From Ottelia alismoides (taxonomy: Eukaryota; Streptophyta; Magnoliopsida; Alismatales; Hydrocharitaceae), in NCBI GenBank assembly GCA_037367405.1, contig JAZKJV010000686.1, positions 124,001 to 188,000 of the forward strand: a stretch of 64,000 nt of DNA, given 5' to 3'. The position numbers and the translations under genes were made by a program. Shown in pieces: positions 1 to 9,685 of the stretch; positions within the stretch are counted from its first letter, which is position 1; each line of letters opens with the position of its first letter. The notes beneath the pieces were generated by a model. The model was not told where the DNA came from, ran no database searches, and saw only the letters and a program-made list of their open reading frames with translations.

Positions 1-540
1 GAGTTCTTTTGTTTTTTGGATGGGTACTCGGGGTATAACTAGGATGTTATAGCTCCCAAGGATCAGGAGAAAATGACTCTCACTTTTCCGTTTGGCACAT
101 ATGCCTTTAGACGGATGTCCATTGGATTATGTAACGCCCCGACTACATTCCAAAGTTGTGAATTGAACATTTTTACCGATATGGTGGGTAGTTTTCTAGA
201 TGTATTCATGGATGATTTCTCGATCTACTAGGATAGTTTTTACACATGTCTTGATCATTTAGATGGAGTACTTCAACCTTGCTATAAGGTAAACCTAGTG
301 CTCTCGTGGGACAAGAGTCAATTTATGGTGACTAACGGGATTGTATTCTGCCACGTCATCTCCAAACATGTTATGAAGATTGGCTCGGTTAAGATCGTTA
401 TAATATACAAGCTAGAGCTACCATAAATTTTGAAGCAGTTAAAGTCATTTCTAAGATATGTTCTATTATATAGAAGAATTAATAAGGACTTCAACAAGAT
501 CGCCAGACCTTTGACATAGTTTTTATGCAAGGAGAGTGAA
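1..540 (+). pseudogene. A1 reverse transcriptase fragment (palm and thumb)
   Basis: From base 1 the frame reads EFFCFLDGYSGYN, the RT block holding the first catalytic Asp. It continues through FPFGTYAFRRMSIGLCNAP to FMDDFSIY, with the Asp pair at 211-216. A TAG follows at 228-230. Downstream, LVLSWDKSQFMV and GIVFCHVISKH are the usual Athila sequences between palm and thumb. The enzyme would copy element RNA into DNA in the cytoplasmic particle. Fingers and upstream pol lie outside the window. Stops and drift rule out function. Confidence 0.85.
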
Positions 541-639
541 TTTGTTGTTTATGATAAAGTACACCATGCATTCCGTAATATGAAAGACATGGTTACTAGT
601 GCTCCTGTCCTACAGCCACCTAATTGGTCTCTTCCCTTT

Positions 640-1020
640 GAGATCATGATGGATGCGCCCCATTTTGCAGTTGAAGTTGTTTTAGGGCAAAGAAAGGATG
701 TGATACCTTTTGCTATAGACTATGAAAGCAAGACACAGGATGAGGCATAGTGTAATTACACAGACACAGATAAGGAGATGTTAGAGGCTGTGTTTGGATT
801 AGAGAAGTTAAGATCTTACCAACTTGGTTCACATGTTATTGTGTACATGGATCACACTGCGATACAATTCTTACAAGCAAAGAAGGATTCCAAACTACAC
901 CTTATAAGATGGATCCTTCTTCTATAAAAGTTTGATTTTGAGATACGAGATAAACTTGGAGTGGAAAATATTGTGGCAGATGACCTTTCCTGTATTATAG
1001 ATGTAGATACTTTTTAGTAG
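640..1020 (+). pseudogene. A1 RNase H domain (degenerate)
   Basis: The frame around 645-1005 gives DAPHFAVEVVLGQRKDV, then [19 protein letters not shown], then [13 protein letters not shown], then IRDKLGVENIVADDLS. This is the Ty3/gypsy RNase H series with the acidic positions recognisable (D near the start, E in KEML, D in MDH, D in VADDLS). It would degrade the RNA strand of the RNA-DNA hybrid. In-frame stops near 750 and 925 break it. It lies directly between the RT and the integrase, as expected. Confidence 0.82.
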
Positions 1021-1289
1021 AGCATGATCCCTATTTCTAACACTTTTCTAGATGAGACCATTATGTCAGTGGACTCATTCCCTCGGTATGTTGATATGGT
1101 GAACTATCTTGTCTCCAAATATTTTCCATAATATTGGCGAAAGCACAAGGTGGTCAGCTTTCAGTTTGAGATACATTTTTACCAATGGGAGGATCCGTAC
1201 TTGTACAGTGAGGGTGCAGATTGTATATGGAGAATGTGCATTCTTTAGGAGGAATATATCAGTGTACTTGAGCACTATCACAAACAAGA

Positions 1290-2305
1290 TCTGGGTGGGC
1301 ATCACTCGGGGAAGCGCATGACAACAAATATTTTATAAAGCAACCTATGGTGGCCAACATTATTTAAGGATTTTACAGAGTATGTTCGAGGTTGTATTGA
1401 CAGTCAGAATATGGGAGGAACCATTATTTACAAAAATACCATGTCCCTGATATATATACAGATTTATGATGTTTTTGATGGGTGGGGCATAAACTTCATG
1501 GGTCCATTTCCTGTCATTCAAGGATATCAGTACATCCTTCTTATCGTGTATTATATTAGTCAATGGGTGGCGGCAATCCTCGCTCGAGCTACTGATAGTC
1601 GTATAATGTGTTGTTTTCTAAAGAACCATATTAGTGTGTGGTTTGGGATTCCCAAGATATTCATTTTAGAAGGGGGAAGCCATTTGATTAATAGAGAAGT
1701 CAAGAAGCTTGTGAAGAAGTACGCCATTGAGTATAGAGTAGCGTCTCCTTACCGCACACATACTAATAGTTTGGTTGAGATCTCAATTAGGGAGATAAAG
1801 ACAATATTGCAGAAACTTGTAAGTCCAGATAGGAAGAACTAGTACAAGATGCTTGAGTCAGTTCTATTAGCTTATCAGATGACATATAAGTCTCCATTGG
1901 GTATGTCTCCCTACAAATTGGTGTATGGAAATACTTGCCACCAGTTAGTAGAAATAATTCACAAATCTTTATGGGCAATCCATGCATGGTATTTGAATTA
2001 CGAGAAAGCAAGAAACAATAGGAAGTTAGATATAAATGAATTGCTAGAATTCTAAGACATTGCATATGACAACTCATGCATCTATAAAGAGGAAGTTAAG
2101 CATTGGCATGATAGACACATTAGAAGAAAGAATTTCTCTCCTAATCAGAAAGTATGGTTATTTGATGCTAGGTTGAAGTCCTTTCTAGGAAAATTAATAA
2201 GAAAATGATCAAGACTGTTCTTTTTAAGAGCTATGCATGACAATGGTTGTATTTTCATATCTAGGTTGTCATATGATGCATAGGCATTTGTTGTGAACGA
2301 ACAAC
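1290..2305 (+). pseudogene. A1 integrase (catalytic Asp residues lost)
   Basis: The zinc-binding part is visible at about 1297-1415 (GHHSGKR ... VRGCIDSQ), with the last Cys of the HHCC set now Ser. The core from 1411 reads WGINFMGPFP where related copies have WGIDFMGPFP, and LEGGSHLINREVKK where they have SDGGSHFVNREVKK. The first two catalytic Asp residues are therefore Asn and Glu. The third acidic residue (VEISIREIK) is kept. The C-terminal stretch (SVLLAYQMTYKSPLGMSPYKLVYG) follows after a stop near 1840. The copy cannot integrate DNA. It is truncated near 2305 by C2. Confidence 0.85.
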
Positions 2306-2960
2306 AACCAATTGAAAGCATTATTAGAAGAATGAGATACAATTGTTAGACTATAATCTTATCTAATGAGAAAGTCAATTTCAATGATTATATGTATATG
2401 TAGATTATTTTGATGCATTATCCGTGTCCTTCTCCAAGGATTCTAGACAGACTTGATAGTCATACTATCAACACATCAGCTTATTGCAGTATTGACATTC
2501 ATCCAACTCTTTAGATGTTATATGGAAGTCATAGAAGTATAGTCAACTCTTTGACTATCTTTCACATCTTGGGTCTGACCCATGCTTCCACTACGCTCCC
2601 TTCATCTATAAACAATAATTGTTTAAGATAAAGGATCTCTTTTGTTGAACTCAAAAGATTTCAATGTAAGAATATTTCAACATTTATACATGCTTCAATC
2701 AATTCATACAATATGAATATTATAAAGCTTCACGAATGACTAGAGTATATATAGTAGAATGATGACACTCGTCGTATCTACATCCATCTAGACTCTAAAA
2801 GACTTTGGTTCAGGTAGGTACTTAAATATTTCGAGTGCATCATCTCTTATAGATCCACCATTCTGCACAATGCAGTGAACCATGTCATTCATGATTAAAT
2901 AGTGAGAGCACATATGTGTGCCAGAACATCTTCTTAGATTTTATAAGGATTATCTGATAA
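2306..2960 (-). pseudogene. C2 gag remnant
   Basis: No continuous reading frame survives. The assignment rests on base-level similarity, in reverse complement, to the C3 interval of about 42640-43250, which contains a gag-like stretch (MVHCIMQNGGSIRDDVFKLF) matching C1 gag (LVRCKMQEGTSVREHVLKMF). Gag would form the particle shell. Here it is only a scrap that ends in A1 at about 2305. Confidence 0.6.
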
Positions 2961-4925
2961 TTAGGATCATAATCAATGTGTCACTTACGAAGTACATTCA
3001 ATGAGAGATCAAGACTACAGAAACATACAAACACTAGGATTACATTCCTATTGTCCATTTAATTGTCGTACCGCATGATTATGAGGAAACCTGCACAATG
3101 CAACCACATACATTATGTGTCCAACTGCAAGTACAATATCTTGATCATGGATCCAATCCATGATATTGTACAGGTTATTATTGGGTATAGCTTTGAGTAG
3201 GTTTAATGAAGGAATATCTGAAATAAGAAATATGCATAAGTATATGTTTTACTTTGATTAGGAATTTTTATATCAAAGTTGCCTTGCCTTGTCAACATTG
3301 AAAGTTCATTCCCTTGATCATTTTCACTATAAGATATATACTTACCATTATTATCTCAAGCAAGATCTGGGATATCCTTCCTTATCTTTGTTTCATCCCA
3401 ATAATATGAGAACTTGTAACTCCGATAAAAAGAATCGGGAACATATTCCGCCTTGCAAATTCAACTTGTATTTCCAATTCGGTCTTTAACACCTGGGCCC
3501 ACCACTCCTAAGGTGATGTTGACTCGTCATTAATTGAACCAACCATCAACATGATTAGTACTCGTTATGCGCAATCCAACATTGCCCTAATAATATGAGG
3601 ACCTGATACTGGGGTTATTACGCATACGGTCTTACTTTTTCGAGAAAGAAAGAGCCCGATCCAGATGCGCTTGCATACAGGAGATGCCACTTCGGACATG
3701 CGTCTCCTACATACAATCCCTGGTGACGGAACCCTTTGCCTTGACAAGAGACAATAGATGCCACTTATGTGATCCTCCATATCATATTCGAATTCAAATT
3801 AATTATAATGAATCGGATTCACATAATTAATTCTTCCAAGAGAAATAATATCCCTATTAAAAATAGAGTGTTTAATTTTAATTGGATTCCAATTAATCTA
3901 ATCATATTAAATTAATGATCCAATTAATATACAACAAACATTCTTTTATTGTTACTTGAAATATGGTATTTATCTAAAATGCATATTTTTAAAAACTTTA
4001 ATAATTAGAAAAACACATCATGATCTCTGATGTATTATTGAGTCCCTACCTGTTGTCATGGCCAGTACCGGTAGGAGTGGGACAGACCGCGCATGGTGCA
4101 ACCTGCTACCACAACGCTCCCCGACTAGACACCATATCCACCTCAGGAAAGGATAATGCCAAATCGATCGTGTATTTGAGATGTTCATCGGTTTTTCAAA
4201 TCAAAACAATTTTGATTATCATTGTAAGGAAATGTGTTAAACAAATTCCCAATCCTATTCAAGTAACAATATTTGTTAGAAAGTAGATCATGTAGATCAA
4301 GTAACCAATTTTGTGATCTATATCATATCTAATCTATTATTGGTTAAGGCAATGTCATTTAAGGAAATAATTATCATCAAATATTTCAAAAATATTTAAC
4401 CATAATTAATCCAGAAAATTAAACCATTTAATTACACTAATTAATTAAATGACAATCACAAGGTTCTTGATTTGGAAACTAATTTCTAGCAGTGACCCTC
4501 ACTTACTAAAACTAGCATATCTCAATCATTTTAAATCTAAATTAAGCAAAATAAGTTTATAAAGTTTGATAATTTAATTTACAACAGAACCTATATAGTT
4601 TGCATGCATTTAAAGGTGTTTCAAAACCACAATTAACCCCTTAATTACGTTAAGATTCGCAGTCCCCAAAACAATGGATACAAGTTCACTAAAATGATCA
4701 TTACTTGAGCAAACGGATTCAAAATCGTACAAACTCAGATCCTACGATTTCCTTATTTAATAGAGAATATAGTCTAATTGTTATTTTCGTCTTTAAATAA
4801 TTTAAACATGGCTGAAAATATTCAAAAAACAGAGATGCGAAAATGAAATGCGAGAAAATTTTCGCAAACCCTAATGAACCCAAGTCGTCCTAGGTTTATG
4901 GATCACATCCAAAACCTTCAGCCTT
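2961..4925 (-). other. C2 untranslated leader
   Basis: This is about 2 kb of AT-rich sequence between the primer site and gag on the minus strand. Two blocks stand out by higher GC and by conservation in C1 and C3. One is at 4029-4162, matching 8731-8850 in C1 and 41410-41533 in C3. The other is at 3560-3790, holding the short leader ORF. Near 3481-3545 a further conserved stretch (complement of GGTGGGCCCGGGTGTTAAAG) matches 9378-9400 and 42057-42080. The rest shows no gene. Confidence 0.7.
3565..3780 (-). CDS. C2 short leader ORF (shared by three copia copies)
   Basis: This 71-codon ORF begins at a true ATG (3780) and contains RVPSPGIVC, SPVCKRIWIGLF and KSKTVCVITPVSGPHI. The same segments occur in the same place in C1 (9059-9316) and C3 (41783-42031). 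It lies between primer site and gag, where copia elements normally have no gene. I recognise no domain. It is basic in the middle, with several Cys residues. Pairwise codon changes among the copies look mostly non-synonymous, as expected for neutral decay, so protein function is unproven. It may instead mark a conserved RNA region. Confidence 0.35.
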   Translation of the reverse strand: MEDHISGIYCLLSRQRVPSPGIVCRRRMSEVASPVCKRIWIGLFLSRKSKTVCVITPVSGPHIIRAMLDCA

Positions 4926-4937
4926 GCTCTGATACCA
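4926..4937 (-). other. C2 primer binding site (initiator tRNA-Met type)
   Basis: The complement reads TGGTATCAGAGC, the standard plant copia primer site pairing with the 3' end of initiator tRNA-Met. It sits 2 nt inside the LTR end (4940 in plus coordinates) and fixes the minus orientation of C2. Confidence 0.92.
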
Positions 4938-5004
4938 CTTGAAGGATATGTTCAGATAATTAAGAGCATCAGAGAAGCATGATAATTTCATCGTATGCGA
5001 GTGG

Positions 5005-5029
5005 GAGCGACTAGTCGCACTAGTTGCTC
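5005..5029 (-). repeat. C2 U5 hairpin
   Basis: Inverted repeat with arms GAGC-A-ACTAGT and ACTAGT-C-GCTC around a 3-nt loop. It is the counterpart of the C1 hairpin (arms with GAAC/GTTC). The A-T to G-C change is matched on both arms. Confidence 0.75.
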
Positions 5030-5413
5030 GAGGCAGCGGAAATTAAAAAAATTTCATGCAAACAAATCACATGATCCAAGAACACTTCTCGATCATTTCA
5101 TTTAAATCACATACAAGTAATAGGAGTACCTCTTGAAGTATGATTGTGATCAAGTCTCTAAATATAGAGACCTCCTATCTCAAGTCCGATCCGACGGTGG
5201 AGACGCTTGCGAGCGCGTTGATGAAACGCATGCTTCTCGCAATCCATGTTGATGATCCAAGAGATGAATCTCCTGATCTCCTCACACGAGATCCTACATA
5301 TTCTTATTGAGTGAGGCGCACCAAAGGAGGCCGAGATCCATGAGCAAATAGTCCGGCAACATAACAATGACACTACGGTGAGAGCGTCTCTCTCTATGGC
5401 TCCATGGCGAACA

Positions 5414-5418
5414 ACCAT
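5414..5418. repeat. C1 target-site duplication, left copy (ACCAT)
   Basis: The five bases ACCAT lie immediately before the C1 5' LTR. The right copy at 16101-16105 is ACCAC, one base different, so this is a slightly decayed 5-bp duplication. The host sequence on both sides is C2 LTR. Confidence 0.65.
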
Positions 5419-5451
5419 TCCTAGAAATGTGAGCCTCGGACGAACCATTCC

Positions 5452-5470
5452 TACAATAAATGTTATTGTA
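5452..5470 (+). repeat. C1 5' LTR U3-tip hairpin
   Basis: Perfect 8-bp arms TACAATAA and TTATTGTA with loop ATG, near the start of the LTR. The C2, C3 and C4 LTRs have TGCAATAA/TTATTGCA at the same place. Confidence 0.75.
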
Positions 5471-7369
5471 ATAAATGATTTATCAATAAAAGTTATTGAT
5501 TATTTTTCACTCCCTTTCTGAGATTGAATGAATGAATGCACTATAAGGTCCCTCTGTACAATAAGGGTTATGTACCATGGCCAACTTGATGATCATACAA
5601 CTGTTAATTCATTGAATGAATCATAGAGGCTGATGCTTGGATGAATGTCTAAGGAGTTAGATAGAGGACTCATCAAGCATCATCAAATGATTATTAAGTG
5701 ATGATCTCCAGTCTGAGTAGGAGATGGCAATCCTTTCTCATATGGCCGATATCTGGCCGACCTCTTGATGCAGGTCCTTTGCATGGGAATAGTGATTCGG
5801 ATGTGTCAGATTAGTTGAGTCAATGGGTTGACTTAACGAGATCGAGATAACCAAAAGACCTATGTTGAATACTGTCACGGCATAGGCATGCATCCTCTGA
5901 CCAGAGACAGATGTGTTCCTATATGTCTGAATGTGTACATTTGGCAGACCAATAGGTTGATGACCTAGCCAAGGTCTATACACCGGCGAGCTGGTGTGCA
6001 TATAAGGGCATATGAGTAATACGATCTCTCAAAGGGATCATACAGGTTCACATGTGAACCGGGAGACATGAGCTCACTCATGAGGTAGTGGGACTGATCA
6101 AATTCCATGCATGGTCATCATGCTTTGGAAGCATGACATGAATTTGAAGATATATGCTTTGGGAAAGCATATGATCTATACCAATTCCCAAATGACCAAA
6201 ATTGAGAAACTTAATGATCAAACCCTGAAGATGACAGTGTAAAAATGATCTACATCTTCAGAATGATCATAGGTTTTTCAGTTTGCAGGATGTACAGGTA
6301 TTGGGAATACCTGAGGGTGATGTGATCATAAACGATTGTATAACCATGACGCTTCCATTCCGAGAGAGTGATGAAACAGGTTTGGATTTTAGTGACTCCT
6401 CTCAATAGAGAAGTGACCTAATCTTAGTCCATGTATTGGACATTGATCTGAATGAGATTCAGGTGTAATGAGAAGATTAGGTCTACGGTCTTGATTTGAT
6501 CAAGCATCTGTGGGAGGTCCATGAGATCTGGATTTGAGATGTGATCTCAACATCCAAGAAACTATACGTGGAACAATACAATCGCCCTGTCCTTATCTCC
6601 AAGTATCTGTGGAAAAATCACATTATTTTTGAAAGGGTTCAAGAATAATTCCATAAATCTAAGCATTGAAGAATTGATGATTATATGAGATTTAATCATC
6701 TTGATGTGTATACAAATTATCCAATATAATTAAATGTGATTTAATTATTATGAATAAGAATAATGTGGATAGAAATATCCAATTATTCATGATATATTTA
6801 TAAATGTGATTTATAATGTATTAGAGAGAGCTAATTATAATTTATATTTGTTGATTAATTATTAATGTGTATTGGATACACATTGTGCAATTAATTGAAA
6901 ATGTAAATTATATTTTGTTTTGGGTTGTGAATGTGATTCACAATTTTCCAATGGTAAGTTGCAATATTCTCAAAATTAACTATAAACTAGTTTTGAAGAA
7001 TAAATCACAACAAAAGTTGTTGGAAATAATAATGGAGATTTCCATGGAGATATGCAATCTCATGAAATCTCATGAGATTGCCTCCATAAGGAATAAAGTG
7101 GACGACCACCAAGTCCTGCTTGGAATGGGTGACCGTCCACCTTGATATACATGGGAGATGTAATCTCCATGTATATTCTCTCCTTATTTGGTTGATGTAA
7201 TTTAGGATTGATTTATATTTGATTTTGTCAAATATATTTTAATCTAAATTAAATCATAATTTGTTGGTTTTTTACCAACAACAATCTTGACCATTAGATT
7301 GAATATAAATCAATGTCATCCATTGATTTTATATGTCCCATGGATTGCGATCCATGGATCCCAAAACCC

Positions 7370-7377
7370 TATAAATA
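7370..7377 (+). promoter_or_regulatory. C1 5' LTR TATA box
   Basis: TATAAATA in the context AAAACCCTATAAATAGAG is the only strong TATA box of the LTR. It is kept in the 3' LTR (15517), C3 (47918) and C2 (16201-16209, minus). It predicts a start near 7400 and a 550-nt R-U5 leader. Confidence 0.8.
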
Positions 7378-7857
7378 GAGAGGCATGCCATGCTCTCTAG
7401 GTCTATGCAATATTGGAGCACATCTCCCTCTCTCTCTCTCAATTCTCTCACACGTCAACTCTCTCTCCCTCTTTCTTGGTGGTCGTCCACCAAACCCTAG
7501 AGGTGAGACTCGCCGTCGCCTTCGCCTCCGCGCAGCTGCTTCGACGTTCTTCGGTTCTCCGTCTTCTTGGAGTGCTACGCTCACGAAGAGGACGTTCGAT
7601 CTCGTTCGACGAGATCAGGAGTTCACTGTGCTTGGATTGAGTTGTTGGATTGTGAGGATCACACGGTTCATCCCCGTGCCCGCAAGCGACCTCTCCGACG
7701 ATTGGACTTGAGACAGGAGGTCTCTTTTCTTAGAAACTCGATCAACCACACTTCAAGAGGTATTCCTTTATACTTGTTGTGGCTAGATGAAACGATCCGA
7801 GAATCATTCTTGGATCATGTGGTTTCATCGCATGAAAATTTTTTAAATTCCTCTGCA

Positions 7858-7886
7858 CAGAACAACTAGTACGACTAGTCGTTCTG
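7858..7886 (+). repeat. C1 U5 hairpin near the LTR end
   Basis: Thirteen-pair stem with one A/C mismatch (arms CAGAAC-A-ACTAGT and ACTAGT-C-GTTCTG), loop ACG. It lies about 65 nt upstream of the primer site and recurs in all copia LTR ends of the window. Confidence 0.75.
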
Positions 7887-7951
7887 CATCGTATTAGATA
7901 TGACGATCACGCTTCCGTGATGCGCTTGAGGATAATATCATATCCTTCAAG

Positions 7952-7963
7952 TGGTATCAGAGC
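7952..7963 (+). other. C1 primer binding site (initiator tRNA-Met type)
   Basis: TGGTATCAGAGC follows the LTR end (CA at 7949) after AG. It pairs with the 3' end of initiator tRNA-Met and primes minus-strand DNA synthesis. Confidence 0.95.
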
Positions 7964-9685
7964 CTTAGGTCAAAGGTTTTGGATACGATCCGCAAACCTA
8001 GAACGACTTGGGTTCGTTAAGGTCACGAAAGTTTTTGTCGCATTTGATTTTCGCACATCTGTTTAGTGAATAAATTAGTCCTTGTTTAAAATGTTTAAAT
8101 ACGAATCAATCACTTGAATTTTGTTATCCATTAAACAAGAAAACCATAGGATCTGAGTTTACGTAATTTGGATTCCGTTTGCTCGAGATATAATTGTTTT
8201 AATGAACATGTATTCACTGTTGCGGGAACTGCGAATCTTAACATGATTAATGAGTTAATTATTGTTTTGATCCGCCTCAAAATGCGTGAAATATCACTTG
8301 GGTTCTGTCCTAAATCAAGTTACCAATCTTTAAAAATTGAGTTTGTCTAATTTGGATTTAAATTTATTGAGATATGTTAATTTTAGTGAGTAGGGGTCAC
8401 TACTAAAATTACAGTCCTAATCAAGAACCATGTGATTGCCAATTAGTGAAATTGATTGTTAATTTCATGAAATAATTATGGAAAATTTTTGTGAAATATT
8501 GAAAGATTATTATTTCCTTGATTGACTTGGCCCAACCAATTAATTGATTAGAGTTGATCTAGATCATAATTGGAAACACAATCGTCAAACTTGATGCTTG
8601 AATAGGATTGGGAATTTGTGCAGCAAATTTTCTTATAATCAAAAATGTTTTGATTATTACTATATAGTATAATTTCGGTTCAAGAACCGATGATCTTCTC
8701 AAGTACAAATTGATCTATCTGACATTATCCTTTCCTGAGGTGGATATGGTGTCTAGTCGGAGAGCATTAGGGTTGCGGGTTGCAATGTATGTGGTCCGTC
8801 CCACTCTCGTCGGTACTGGCCATAACAACGGGTAGGGACTCGATAATGCCGGAGAAAATCAAGGTGTATTTTCTAATTATTAAAATTTGAACTAATACGT
8901 ACTTTGAGATATTACCATATATATATATTCAAGAAAAACAATCAAGTCTATTGATTAAATTGGATTGATAATTAATTTAATATGATTAAATTGATTATGT
9001 CCAATTGAGACACTCTATTACGAATAGAGTTGTTATTTCCCTTGGAAGAATTGATTATATGAATATGATTCATGATAATTTATTAAAATTTGAATATGAG
9101 TTGGAGGATCACATAAGTGACATCCATGGTCTCCCGTCAAGGCGAAGGGTTCCGTCGCCAGGGATTGCATGTGGGAGATGCCTATCTGAAGAGACAGCTC
9201 CTATATGCAAGCGCATCTGGATAGGACTCTTTGCTTTTCAAAAGAGTAAGGCCGTATGCGTACTGACCCCAATATCGGATCCTCATATTATTGGGGCGAT
9301 ATTGGATTACGCATAGCGAGTACTATTCTTGTTGACAGTTGGTTCAATTAACAACGGGTCAACATCGCCTTAGGGATGGTGGGCCCGGGTGTTAAAGACC
9401 GAATTGGGAAATGCAAATTGGACTTGCAAGGCGGAATGTATTCCCGCTTCTCTTATTGGAGTCGCAGATTCTCATAATATTGGGATGTGACAAAGAAAAA
9501 GAGGAGATCCCAGTTCTTGCTAGAGATATAGCGGTAAGTATATCTCTTGCTTTGAAAGTGATTAAGGGAATGAACTTTCAAAGTCAACAATGCAAGAATA
9601 ATTTGATTTAAAATACCTTAATCAAATTTCATAAATTTGAATATATGTTTATATGTTCTAATATAGTGCATTCTCAATTCAGAAA
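7964..9685 (+). other. C1 untranslated leader between primer site and gag
   Basis: The stretch is mostly AT-rich with no gag-like frame. Blocks 8731-8850 and 9100-9400 are richer in GC and closely shared with C2 and C3, although the coding regions of those copies are nearly unreadable. Packaging and dimerisation signals of LTR elements usually lie here. The second block holds a short ORF, listed separately. Confidence 0.7.
9059..9316 (+). CDS. C1 short leader ORF
   Basis: This 85-codon ORF runs from ATG 9059 to TAG 9316 and sits 370 bp before gag. It contains RRVPSPGIACGRC, PICKRIWIGLFAF and KSKAVCVLTPISDPHIIGA. The frame is open further upstream to about 9005. Homologous frames stand at 3565-3780 (minus, C2) and 41783-42031 (C3). 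I know no such protein in copia elements. Substitutions between copies are mainly amino-acid changing, which argues against strong protein constraint. The alternative is a conserved RNA block that happens to be open. Confidence 0.35.
   Translation: MNMIHDNLLKFEYELEDHISDIHGLPSRRRVPSPGIACGRCLSEETAPICKRIWIGLFAFQKSKAVCVLTPISDPHIIGAILDYA

Larger units (their letters stand above)
1..2305 (+). mobile_element. Athila-like Ty3/gypsy element A1, degenerate pol 3' half
   Basis: The segment reads as RT, then RNase H, then integrase on the plus strand, the domain order of Ty3/gypsy pol. Motif wording (FLDGYSGYN, FGTYAFRRM, FMDDFS, WGINFMGPFP, ASPYRTHTN) matches the Athila-type pol found on the minus strand at 26389-30166. 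The left end is cut by the window edge. The right end stops near 2305 in the integrase C-terminal part, where minus-strand copia sequence (C2) takes over. Many in-frame stops and frameshifts show an old dead copy. No LTR, primer site or polypurine tract of this copy is present. Confidence 0.88.
2306..5418 (-). mobile_element. Copia element C2, left part: gag fragment, leader, primer site, start of 5' LTR
   Basis: Read on the minus strand, this segment parallels C3 from its 5' LTR end (40424) to about 43250, and parallels C1 from 7949 onward. It therefore contains LTR end, primer site, leader and the start of gag. Pol and the 3' LTR are missing; the copy ends near 2305 against A1 integrase. 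The LTR continues at 16101-18268 because C1 inserted inside it. The copy is old: gag is unreadable over any length. Confidence 0.82.
4940..5418 (-). repeat. C2 5' LTR, terminal (U5) part
   Basis: This is the reverse complement of the last ~480 bp of the copia LTR. The LTR terminus (TGAAGGATAT in plus orientation) adjoins the primer site, and the order of blocks follows the C1 and C3 LTR ends. A hairpin lies at 5005-5029. The LTR is interrupted at 5418/5419 by C1 and resumes at 16101 without loss of order. Confidence 0.85.
5419..7949 (+). repeat. C1 5' LTR (2531 bp)
   Basis: The boundaries come from alignment with 13612-16100 and from the primer site 2 nt downstream. The LTR ends in CA. Its first bases (TCCTAG) have drifted from the TGTTAG of the 3' LTR. 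Inside are a U3-tip hairpin at 5452-5470, a TATA box at 7370-7377, a CT-rich stretch after it, and a U5 hairpin at 7858-7886. Apparent ORFs in both strands of 7369-7711 are shadows in the transcribed leader. Confidence 0.92.

Noticed and set aside
7369..7869. Arg-rich and Ser-rich ORFs in the C1 LTR on both strands, also in the other copia LTRs
   Set aside because: They lie in the transcribed R-U5 part, shift frame between copies and reflect CT-rich composition.
7952..7963. tRNA gene
   Set aside because: Only the primer-site complement to the tRNA 3' end is present, with no cloverleaf; the same holds at 34126-34143.
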